From Quercus robur (Eukaryota; Streptophyta; Magnoliopsida; Fagales; Fagaceae), in the NCBI RefSeq assembly GCF_932294415.1, contig NC_065535.1, forward strand, positions 29,798,782 to 29,862,781: a DNA stretch of 64,000 nt, read 5' to 3'. Both the position numbers and the translations under genes were made by a program. Position 1 is the stretch's first letter. Each line of letters begins with the position of its first letter. The notes beneath the pieces were generated by a model. The model did no database searches, had not been told where the DNA came from, and saw nothing but the letters and a program-made list of their open reading frames with translations. Below, in pieces: positions 43,247-53,789 of the stretch.

Positions 43247-46200
43247 ATGGAGACCCACTCAGAGGGTAACAACCAAGACAGCGTAGGTCGAATGAAGAAC
43301 CTCCAATCTCGAATGGAGTCCCAACACAACACCCATCTCGACCTCCTCGCTTCTCTCCAGACCCAAGTCCCAAACATCGTTTCCTCCCTCGATCTCTCTC
43401 TCAAAGTCGTCTCCTTTTTCAACAACAGACCTTTCACTCCCACACCTTGTCTCCCAAACCCCAACCCCATCAAACCCACAAAGCCCACCAAATTGCCCAC
43501 CAATGCTCAAAACGCAGCGACTGCGTTAAACCCTGTTGGGAAATCTGAGAGTGAGAGGTTTAGTCCTGGTTTTGATGAGAGTGGGAGTCCGTTAGCTTTA
43601 GTGAGGTCTATGGTGGCTGTTTGTTTGTTGGGGAGAGTACCCTTTACGCCTATAGACTCGTCCACGGTGTTGAGGAAGTTGGAGAATGACCAGAATGCGA
43701 CCGCGGCTGAGAAAGCTGCGTTGAGAGAGTTGGGTGGTGATTCTGGGGCTATATGGGCTGTAGAGGTGGCGTTGAGATCAATAAATGAGGATAATAATGT
43801 GATTGTGTTAGACGATTTTGAAGTGAGTGGAAAATCTAGAGTCATGGTTATGTCAATAAATGATAGGACTAAGCTTATGAGAGAATTGCCTGAGAGTAAG
43901 CAGTTTCTGGAAAATATGAGTTTGAGTGATGGGAATGTGAATAATGGTGGAGGAGTGTTCGGAGGGCATGTGCAAAGGGGGGCAATGCAAGATATGTGGA
44001 TGGGGCCTGGTGGGCCGTCACATTTGGGTGGTATGCAGCCGGGTGGGATAATGGGGTCAAGGGGTCCTAGAGGTATGGGGATGATGGGGATGGGTAGAGG
44101 GGTTGGTGTGCATCCAATGCATAGGCCGAGTCCACCATTGCCGATTGGTGGTGGTGGGGTGAATACTGCAATGCTGCAGAAGCCTAGGACTGAAGAGGAT
44201 GACATGAAGGATCTTGAGGCTTTGTTGAAGAAGAAGTCTTTTATGGAGTTGCAGAAATCAAAGACTGGTGAGGAGCTTTTGGACCTCATTCACCGCCCCA
44301 CTGCTAGGGAAACTGCTGTAGCTGAAAAGGTGTTTGTGGAACTTTTGGAGTCTTCTGTTATGATTGTGTGTGTTTTGATGTATGCTTCTGTTTAGAAGAC
44401 TGTTGATGGAGATTAAAAATCCATGTTTCTGAAAGTTTGAATAGTCAATTATGTTATGGTCTCGTAAGTTAGACATTAGAAGTGCTTTAGCTGTAAACTT
44501 TCTTCTGTGCCAAACTTGTTAGGATTTTAATGATATTTGCATCTTAGGAATGCCTGAAAAATGTTTTTTTTTTTTAGTTAAAATACTATTCCTTGCATAA
44601 ATCATTTTGTGTTAATGTTCGTTTCAAAATTTTGTTTTCAGTTCAAAACCATAGGTGGTCCAAACCTGAAGGAGTACTGTACATCCCTAACAAAAGAGGA
44701 TTGCCGTCGTCAAACTGGTTCCTTTATGGCATGTGAGAAGGTTAGTAAGTGGACTTCTAGTAGCATAGAACATGTTGGATATGATCCTATATTTGTGTTT
44801 CCATAATTTTGTAATTATCATTTTACTTGTGCTTATTGCTTAACAAACACACACACATGCTTATATAGGACAGGCATTTGGTCAAAGCTTCAGGTCATGC
44901 ACAATGGTCTTTGGACAAACTAATAACTGTGCTTTAAATATATCTGCATGCTAGCATGACTTAAAGCAAGATCATACTGGGTAAAATCTAAGAAAATACT
45001 TTAGTTGGATGGTTGATTCTTTGTGAGAAGAAAAGAAAATGTCTAGATCAGCATAATACTCAAATCAACACAAAAAACCTCAATCAACTTCTCTTTTAAA
45101 AATCTGGATCTCACCCTAAGTGTAGCACAAGTCAAAGTATAGTGTAGGTAATTGGATTTCATTGTAGGAATAGGAATCAATTATAGTCAGGTGACAAATT
45201 GACGTTAGTTCATTCTTTTGACATTAGGATGTTAACCTAATGCTTTTAGTGGATGAACACTAACATTATCTTTCAATTGGTTGTTGCTGAAAAACATACT
45301 TATTACATGAGAATAGAGCACGTATTCTGATGATATGAAATATTAGAAAATAGGAGGGAGACATTGGGATTTGGCTTTTCTTTGGTTTTTTAAACCCATG
45401 CTGGTATATATTATCCTGGTTAGTTGTTAAATGTTGTGCTGGACAAACATACAGTTTTGCTGCATGATGTGCTCTCCCTTATGGCTGAAGGTCTCTTCAG
45501 CTATGAGCTGTGTGATTTAATAATACCAACAAGTTAATTAATTGTAGAAAATAAAGGTCATACCCAATTCACAAAGTTCCCCCTTTTGCGGAGTTTGGGA
45601 GAGGCCATGGTAGGTAGCCTTACCTCCCATTTATTGGAGAGGTTGATTCCCAGACTCAAACCCGTGACTTGTCACTTTTGGTGGAAGGCACTTGCCATCG
45701 CACCAAGGCTTGACCTCTTAATTAATTGCAGAAACAGGTGTTAGTTCATTTGGTGGTGCCAACACACTGGTGATGGGCAATAGGCTGGCCTTTTTTTTCT
45801 TTTAAAAATGCAGTTTGGTATACAATCTCATTAGATAAGGTTTCCATGTCCGAAAAAAGAGATCTCATTTGAAAATTTAGTTGTATACACTATTATTATT
45901 TGTCTGAAATCATTTGACTTTGTTTTGAACAATTTCATCTTCCAGATATTACGTTGATCTTAATATTGATATTTTCCTTCTTTGTATTGAAAAATTCTAC
46001 TCTTTCCAGGTTCATTTTCGGCGAATCATTGCCCCACATACTGACATCAATTTAGGGGACTGCTCTTTTCTAGATACTTGTCGTCACATGAAGGTAAAAT
46101 TTTGTCCTTTGAAACTACGTTATAATTGGGTTTCATTTTTTTCTTTTCCTTTTACATTAAGTAATATACTTTTGACCACATGGACAGACATGCAAATATG

Positions 46201-47830
46201 TTCATTACGAGATAGACCAAATGCCAGATGTGCTTCCTCCTCCCAAACCACTAAAGCGTGCTGAATATTGTTCAGAAGTTGAACTTGGTGAACCACAATG
46301 GATTAATTGTGATATCCGTTCATTTAGAATGGACATTTTAGGGCAATTTGGAGTTATAATGGCAGATCCACCATGGGACATTCATATGGAATTGCCTTAT
46401 GGAACGATGGCTGATGATGAAATGCGCACTCTGAATGTTCCTGCATTGCAGACTGATGGACTAATTTTTCTATGGGTCACTGGACGTGCAATGGAACTTG
46501 GACGTGAATGGTACGCACTTAATTTTTGTCTATGTGCCAACTATAATATTTGTCTCTCTCTGATGGATGGTCACTGTTGTGTCTTAGAAGCAAGCATGCT
46601 ACATGTGATTATTCCCTAGTCTGGGGTCTCAATCTTATTACTGTCCTTTTGCAGTTTAGAACTTTGGGGGTACAAGCGTGTCGAGGAGATCATTTGGGTG
46701 AAGACTAATCAACTTCAGCGAATAATTAGAACAGGAAGGACGGGCCACTGGCTAAATCACAGTAAGGAGCATTGCCTTGTTGGAATAAAGGGAAATCCAG
46801 AAGTAAATAGGAATATTGATACTGATGTCATTGTTGCTGAGGTTCGAGAGACAAGCCGTAAGCCAGATGAGGTTAGTGGAACCATATTTTATAATTATCA
46901 CACTCGCTGGTACCTTTGATGGAATGCCCTTATGAACGTTAGTGCTTGCTATAATTGGGTTACAACATGCTTATTGCAACAACTTTTCACCATGCTATAT
47001 ATGCTCTCTTTATTTAGTTTTTTTTTTCTTTTTTAAATAATAAATATTATATGTTTGGGTTTACAAGATACAAACTTGAGTTAATAAAAGTGCACTTCTG
47101 CAGATGTACCCCATGCTGGAGAGGATAAGTCCTAGGACAAGAAAGCTGGAATTGTTTGCTCGCATGCACAACACTCATGCAGGGTATGCTTTCTTGTCCC
47201 ATATTTGTGCTTCCTATCATATTTTTCGTTACTTCACAGCATTCTTATTTATCACCAACTTAGTGGTTTTTATGATAAATTAATGAGATGGAGATGCTTG
47301 AAGATTTTCTATAGACTTGATGACCACCTTGATCTATTATGCCCTTGGGGGTTCCTGAGGCTAAATTTATTTGAATAAATGGAAGTCTCATGGCACTGGG
47401 ATCCTGGGTTATTAGTATTTCTTAACCATAAAGGCCTCCTTTTATTTTGCTCTTAGTTGGCCATGGGACTTGGTGATTTTGAAATATAGCCTTTTGCAGT
47501 TTTGTGGTCATGTTGCTAACATCTTGCATCTGGGTATATTGGTTTTATTTCACTTCATATCTTGAACATGGTTTCTGGATTGCTTCTGATCTTTCTTTTA
47601 TCAGATGGATGTCACTTGGTAATCAATTGCGTGGAGTACGTTTAGTTGATGAAGGTCTGCGAGCAAGGTTCAAGGCTGCTTACCCTGAAGAGGAGGTGCA
47701 GCCCGTTTCCCCTCCCAGAGCTTCTGCCATGGAAGTAGACTCTGGTCCTGCCGCTCAAATGAGGAATCCCTTTGCAACAGCTGACTCGAAGTCCACATCT
47801 GCCCATTTCACAGAATCTGCAGTTCAATAA
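43247..47830 (+). CDS. MTA: N6-adenosine mRNA methyltransferase MTA (METTL3-type catalytic subunit)
   Basis: Catalytic subunit of the nuclear m6A writer, which with MTB, FIP37 and partners methylates adenosine in mRNA using S-adenosylmethionine. Seven exons with GT..AG junctions that keep the frame: 43247-44329, 44642-44740, 46010-46093, 46188-46510, 46655-46871, 47104-47183, 47605-47830, giving 703 aa, close to the Arabidopsis protein. The N-terminal half is helical with a Met/Gly-rich low-complexity stretch at about 229-300; a CCCH-type zinc-finger pattern ([19 protein letters not shown]) lies at about 413-430; the catalytic DPPW motif is at 482-485 in [18 protein letters not shown], followed by [33 protein letters not shown] and [13 protein letters not shown]. 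All catalytic motifs are intact. The start is the first ATG after a CT-rich leader. Looks functional and single-copy here. Confidence 0.95.
45551..45717 (-). mobile_element. Au-type SINE in MTA intron 2
   Basis: Minus strand starts GAGGTCAAGCCTTGGTGCGA (box A), has CACGGGTTTGAGTCTGGGAA (box B), and ends GGGTATGACCTTTATTTT, the pattern of the widespread angiosperm Au SINE. Flanked by a 17-bp duplication (45534-45550 and 45718-45734) of TTAATTAATTG(T/C)AGAAA. Confidence 0.88.
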
Positions 47831-48919
47831 ACACCTAGGCAGTATGGACACTTCATTTAGGATGTTGTACCCATGTTGTATTCGTATCATACCTGTATCA
47901 TGCAGGTGTCATACCAGTCATTTTATGTTATAATATTTCAAAAATTGCTCATGTCACCATATCGTACCCGTGTCCATGTCCGTGCTTCTTAGATAAACAC
48001 TCTATCTATGCTACTTCGGAAGAGAAACTAACAGCGGAATGACCATTGATGGTGGCATGGTGAGCTGAGGAATCAACAGTTCCATCATAACTCAATCAAA
48101 CAGCATTTAATTGCCACATGCATGGTTAGCTCTTAGAGATCTAGAGGAATTCACCTTGTAATGTTAAATTTTTCATGCACGTTCCTTGCTTTTTTTGTAG
48201 AAAGCACAAGAAACCCTTCCTGATTTACTCAGGTCTTTTTTATATCAGGCTACATGTGTAAATTGTATTGATAAGAGCATGTAAAATTAACATTTATTCT
48301 GGGTATTGAGAAAGTATCTCATAGCTTTCAATTTCTTGTTACCAATTGACTTTTGATTTCTCTTTTGATTTATTTTATTTATTCCATTTTGCTGCCATTA
48401 AGTTTATATCCATAACTACTAGTATATTTATGTTATGTTTGGTTGGATATTATTATTATTTTAAATTTAGTATTTCTAAATTGGCATGTGTTTTGTTTTC
48501 CATTTTTCAATTGATGCATTGTAACATTTCTTGGGAAGATTTTATGAGAATGATTTTTATTTATTTGAATTTAAGTAAAATATGATGTGTAATTTTTTAA
48601 AATAAAAAATGAGGGAAAATATAAATGATTTAATGATCGAAGGATGTGGATGAATTTAAATGTTGAATAAAATAAAACGAGAAGAAAAATAGTAAAAATG
48701 AAATGTATAGCAATTAACACTAAATTATTTTAATTATGCTATGTAATATAATAATATTATATTCTTATATATTATATTTATAATGCAATAGGATAACATG
48801 TAACAATCAAAGAGAATGAAAAAGATAACAACTTAAAACACGAAGTAGAATTCTAAAGAATACGAAAATTCGTTAACCTAAATTAGAGATGCGGGAAAAA
48901 AAATCCACCAAAAACATAT
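47831..48919. other. MTA 3' flank and AT-rich spacer
   Basis: 3' untranslated region of MTA followed by AT-rich DNA up to the Gypsy element. Near 47890-47980 there are several imperfect copies of GTATCATAC / GTACCCGTGTC-type short words. No gene seen. Confidence 0.55.
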
Positions 48920-49684
48920 TGTGGGGTCAGAGAACTTGGCGACCCCGACCCACTTTGGGCTGGGTCCAAGGCCCGCACCGAGGAGAAGTATCCGAGGACA
49001 TACGATGAAAATCCAAATGGCCTAGAGATGTTGCCGAGGACGATTCTGTCCTCGGCATTCCAAACTCTAGTAGGAAAGAGCGGCACGCCATCAAAGGCAA
49101 CCTCCCAGAGCGTTCTCCGAAGAAAGGACGAGTACAGTAGGACGCACACGGGGGTATGTGTAGGAGCAGTTCAAGGAAAAGCTGTCACCTCTGCATTAAT
49201 GATGAAATGACCCCTGAACAGTGTGGCCTTGGTTGCCGCAACTTACAGAGGGTTTGGGAAGGTGGCTGATGGGACGAGCACTTGAGTAATGGCCTGCACA
49301 ATCAACAGATGGAGGGTCAAGATCAACTGAAAATAAATATATAATGGGAGAGACCCCCTAAGAATGGGGGACCGCAAAAAAGGGGTAGGAAGAGAGAAAA
49401 ATGAGAAAACTGCAACAGTCTACATGGTCTTGAAAACGACGGTAATCTAGTACTGAAAGTGGAAGAAGCAGAATACCAAGCTCCTCGGACGAAACACCCG
49501 GGGACAACATTTCATGCTCGAACCCATTTTCTTATTGGTTCGTACGCACCTAGCCATGTCTAGTGATTGTGGTTCAGACTAACATCTAGTTCTTAAGACC
49601 ACTCTCTAAAAATTCATTGTATTGGGCTAGTTGGGCCTGAAACCTTTCCTCCAACAGAAGGAGCGCTCAAACCCACACCCTACA
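48920..49684 (+). repeat. 5' LTR of the Tat-like element
   Basis: 765 bp, TGTGGGGTCAGAG...CCCTACA. It lacks about 30 bases (present at 57236-57270 in the 3' LTR) next to CATTAATGATGAAA. Confidence 0.9.
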
Positions 49685-49686
49685 AT

Positions 49687-49702
49687 TGGCGCCGTCTGTG
49701 GG
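49687..49702 (+). promoter_or_regulatory. Primer binding site of the Tat-like element
   Basis: TGGCGCCGTCTGTGGG two bases after the LTR, the tRNA-complementary primer site common in plant Tat/Athila-type Gypsy elements. Confidence 0.85.
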
Positions 49703-49737
49703 AAGAACTTATGTGTTAGTAAGGACAACGATCCGAC

Positions 49738-51155
49738 ATGGTAGGATCAGGCCCTCATCAAGCAGGCCCCTATCAGCTCGAACCAGCCAGATCCCAGCAA
49801 CAGGGCAACTTCCCTAACCCCGAGCGCAACCGAAACGAAGAGAATGGAAAGTTTTGAAAGGGAAGCATAAATACCACCCAAACCAGCAGGAGCCACTCTC
49901 GCGCGGGCAGCCACGTGCTTCAGAGACGAAATAACGACCGGGCCCCGCAACAGGAGGAAGTTAGGAGCCATATGTCTCAGAGACAGAACGATAGGCAGTC
50001 CATGTGGTAAGAGATAGACGATTTGAAAAGAAAGCTACACCATGCACAGCAAAGGCAATCTCGTTCCAAACTCGACGAGCCCTCCGATGATGAAAGTGAC
50101 GACGACTATAGATGAAAATCGAGGACTCCCCCAAGTAAGACCTTCTCTCACGAAGAAGAACACCACCAGAGGCGTAGGTGCAGAAGCCCATCTTCTAGTG
50201 GCTTGGGAAACGACGCCATGAGCAAGGCACTGGATCAGCTCTCCAAGTCGCCTTTCACGCATCACATAGAAAGGGTCGTACTTCCTTGACGATTCCAATA
50301 GCCAACCTTCGCCATTTACAACGGTAGAACAAACCTGGTGGAGCATATAAACCAGTTCAACCAAAGGATGGCTGTCCATTCTAGGAACGAGGTGCTGATG
50401 TGCAAGGTTTTCCCGTCCAGCTTGGGACCAGTGGTGATGAGGTGGTTTAATGGTCTGAAGACGAACTCCATCGACTCGTATAGGCAGCTGACCCAAGCTT
50501 TTGGCTCCTGCTTCGTTACGAACCGCAGAGCCCCTCGGCCTTTAAGCACTTTGTTGTCGTTATCCATGCATGACGGAGAAACCTTAAAGGCCTACTCGGA
50601 CAGATATTGGGAGACGTACAATGAAATGGAAGACAACTTTGACGACGTCGCCATTATCACTTTCAAAAATAGTCTCCCAGCCGATCACGGCCTACGGAAG
50701 TCTCTGACTGGCAAGTCCGCCACCAGTATGCGTCAACTGATGGATCGGATCGACAAGTACAAGCGAGTGGAGGAAGACCAGTTACTGGGAAGAGGAAAAG
50801 AGAAGGTTATCTCTTAGGAGAAGAGGGATTTCAGGTCGGACCGGTATAGCAGCAACTGCTCGAGAAGGGACTTTGTAGGGTGACCTGGAAAAGCCAATGC
50901 ACAGGTCAACACCGTATTCCGAGAACCAGTACATCGGGTTTTGGAGAAAATCAAGAACGAGCTGTACTTTAGGTGGCCGAATAAGATGACGGGAGAACCC
51001 TTGAAGCGCGATCAGAACCTTTATTGTCAATACCACCAAGACCATGGCCACACTACGAAGAACTGCAAGAACCTCTGGAACCACCTAAACCAGCTAGTCC
51101 AGGAAGGAAGGCTGAAGCACCTTCTGCATCATTCCAATGGTCATCAAGGCCCTTA
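49738..51155 (+). pseudogene. Degenerate gag of the Tat-like element
   Basis: Frame starting MVGSGPHQAGPYQLEPA and running with several in-frame stops (for example near 49857 and 50009) into an open block 50338-50817 with NQFNQRMAVHSRNEVLMCKV, RWFNGLKTNSIDSYRQLTQA and SLSMHDGETLKAYSDRYWE, the Retrotrans_gag capsid fold. A knuckle-like YCQYHQDHGHTTKNC follows at about 51020. The protein would form the particle core; here it is broken by stops. A protease start (GTINVIMAVLGRTG) appears at about 51192 and is then cut off. Confidence 0.8.
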
Positions 51156-51241
51156 AGAGGCCAGGAGGGATGCTGCCCTAAGGCCACCCACAGGAACGAT
51201 CAACGTCATCATGGCTGTGCTAGGGAGAACAGGCATGCGCC

Positions 51242-52168
51242 TTGTACGAGTGTTTTTTAGGAGCTTTTGACATCAAATACATGCCTCGGACCTCTATCAA
51301 GGGCCAAGTCTTGGCTGACTTAGTAGCCGAATTTGCTGAACCCCCAGTAGAAATAGTGGCAGAGGAGCAGAACATGGATGGAAAATCGGTTGGAGTGATC
51401 TCTGCACCAGGACCCCCATGCTGGAAGGTGTAAGTTGATGGCGCAGCAAATCAAAGAGGATCTGGAGTGGGGCTAGTCCTAATATCTCCCGAGGAAGCCA
51501 TCATAGAGAAGTCCCTAAGACTTGGGTTCTCAGCCACGAACAACGAAGCCGAGTATGAGGCCCTGCTACAAGGAATTGCCATGGTACAGAAAATGGGAGG
51601 AAAGGCGGTGGAGATGTTCTCGGACTCGAGGCCGGTAGTAGGCTAGGTAAAGGGAGAATTAGAGGCCAGAGATGCAAGGATGCAAGAGTACTTAAGCCGG
51701 GTCAAATGCTTACAGCCGGGCTTCGACTTTTTCAACTTGTCGCATGTCCCCAGAAGTGGAAACACTCATACAGATTCGCTGGCCACGCTTGCCACCTCCT
51801 CGGCAGGGGATCTGCCTCGAATTATTCTCGTCGAGCACCCGGACAGAGTGAATGAAGTAGTCAAAGGCGTGGTCCATGTTCATGAGGTCAGAGTGGGCCC
51901 TAGCTGGATAGACCCTATTGTGAAGTTCCTCAAAGATGACATCCTTCCCGAGGAAAAGTCGGAGGTGAAGAAAATACGAAGAAAAGCTCCTCGGTTCTGG
52001 TTGTCTGAGAACCACAAATTGTACAAACGCTCATATTCCGGACCATACTTACTATGCGTCCACCCTGAGGCATCAGAACTGCTGCTTGAAGAGCTGCACG
52101 AAGGGATCTGCGGGAGTCACACAGGAGGAAGATCTCTATCACATCGAGCCATTACCCAGGGATACTAG
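51242..52168 (+). pseudogene. RNase H region and start of integrase, Tat-like element
   Basis: Begins inside the connection domain (FDIKYMPRTSIKGQVLADLV) and continues as an RNase H with VDGAANQRGSGVGLVLISPE, NNEAEYEALLQGI and FSDSRPVVG, then VPRSGNTHTDSLATLAT. Stops at about 51431 and 51645 break the frame. From 51960 the integrase N-terminal zinc-binding part follows (LLLEELHEGICGSHTGGRSL). The preceding reverse transcriptase is deleted. Confidence 0.78.
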
Positions 52169-52209
52169 TGGCCGGGGATGCAAAAGGAAGCCCTGGAGTA
52201 TGTTAAAAA

Positions 52210-53144
52210 GTGCAACCAGTGCCAAAGGTTCGCCCCAAATATTCACAACCTAGCGGGGCCCTCAACCCTCTGTCCAGTCTGTGGTCGTTCGCCCAGTGGG
52301 GCCTGGATATTGTAGGACCCTTCCCAAAGGCAGCAGGAAATAAGAGATACCTACTGGTTGGCACAGATTACTTCACCAAGTGGGTCGAAACCGAGCCTCT
52401 GGCCAACATCAAAGATGTGGATGCTAAGAAATTCATTTGGAGAAACATTGTCACACGATTCGGAGTCCCTCGCACCCTCATCTCAAACAATGGACTCCAG
52501 TTTGACAGCAAGGCCTTCAGAAGATACTGCTGCGAGTTGGGGATCACTAACAGGTACTTAACTCCAGCCTATCCTCAGGGAAACGGGCAAGCCGAGGCTG
52601 TCAACAAGGTCATAGTCAATGGGCTTAAGAAGAGATTGGACGACGCCAAAGGAAGATGGGTGGAAGAGCTATCGCACGTCCTATGAACCTATTGGACTGC
52701 ACCACGGTGATCGACAGGGGAGACGCCTTTTGCCATGACCTATGGGGCCGAGGCCGTTATCCCTCTAGAGGCAAACTTCCCAACGCTGAGGACGAGTTCA
52801 TTCACCTCGGATAGTAACGACGAACTACTGGAGAGGAGCCTAGACCTGATCGACGAACGAAGAGAGAAGGCAATGGTCCAATTGGCCTATTACCATCAGA
52901 AGCTCAAACAAGGATATGATGCCAACGTGAAGCTTAAACCGCTAGCACCAGGGGACTTAATGCTGAGGAAAGTTGTGGGTGCTGCCAAAAACCCATAATG
53001 GGGAAAGCATGGACCCAACTGGGAAGGGCCATATCGGATTACTTCAGTCGCGGGGATAGGAGCGTACTACCTAGAAGACTTAGATGAAAAAGTTGTACCC
53101 CGTCCATGGAATGTAAATAACCTGAGAAGGTATTACTATTAATA
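52210..53144 (+). pseudogene. Integrase core and C-terminal region, Tat-like element
   Basis: Integrase core with GLDIVGPFPKAAGNKRYLLV, TDYFTKWVETEPLA, FGVPRTLISNNGLQFDSKAF and AYPQGNGQAEAVNKVIVNGL. The first acidic residue (GTDYF) and the Glu (GQAEAVNK) are present, but the second catalytic Asp, usually in ISDNG, is Asn (LISNNGLQF). A stop at about 52685 separates it from TPFAMTYGAEAVIPLEANFP and the C-terminal GPYRITSVAGIGAYYLEDLD ending RRYYY at the stop. A frame change near 52255 joins it imperfectly to the preceding block. Confidence 0.8.
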
Positions 53145-53209
53145 AAAGTGTTTGTCTAGTTCAGATTTTAAGTCCATCTTGATTACACATCTCGCATTTT
53201 GGCAATAAT

Positions 53210-53385
53210 CTAAGTGCTAGACAGAACCAAGGTCTTTCATGGTCCTCGGACTCAAGCCTATGGGGAAACTAGTCACCCCAAGAAAATCTAAGTGCTAGAT
53301 AGAATCAAGGTCTTGCATGGTCCTCGGACTCAAGCCTATGGGGAAACTAGTCACTCTGAGGTCTCACATGGTCCTCGGACTCGCT
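53210..53385. repeat. Tandem repeat in the Tat-like element spacer
   Basis: Units start CTAAGTGCTAGA at 53210 and 53288 (period 78) and share GGTCCTCGGACTCAAGCCTA and GGGGAAACTAGTCA; a third partial unit (CATGGTCCTCGGACTC) follows near 53368. Short tandem arrays between pol and the 3' LTR are common in Tat elements. Confidence 0.75.
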
Positions 53386-53789
53386 ACTTCGAAATTTGCA
53401 AAAGTTGTGGATATGACCTAATAACACGCTCGGCACCTCGAATCATACACTTAGCCCCCTAAAAATATGGGTAAACGCAAACTAAGCGTCCCCTTGATGC
53501 CGGTAAGGCAGTATTCAGGGATTTAACTTCAACTACGTTATGTGCACAACCATTCACACCCGATAGGATAATTAATTCATAAGTCACGAGATTTACAGTA
53601 ATAGTAACATCGGTAAGGGAAATAAACACACGATTCAAAAGAGAAAAGAAGAAAGGAATTTCATACACATAGTCGAGAATTCAGTTACAAACGAACCCCA
53701 AGATTCTTAAAACAGAAGCAAATTAACTAAAAACTAAACTAAAAAGAAAACCAATATAAAGGTTGGCCGGAATCTCTACTTCTTCGACT

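Noticed and set aside
43507..44289. 260-aa Pro/Ser-rich frame antisense to MTA exon 1
   Set aside because: Shadow of the real MTA exon, whose catalytic motifs and splice sites are clear.
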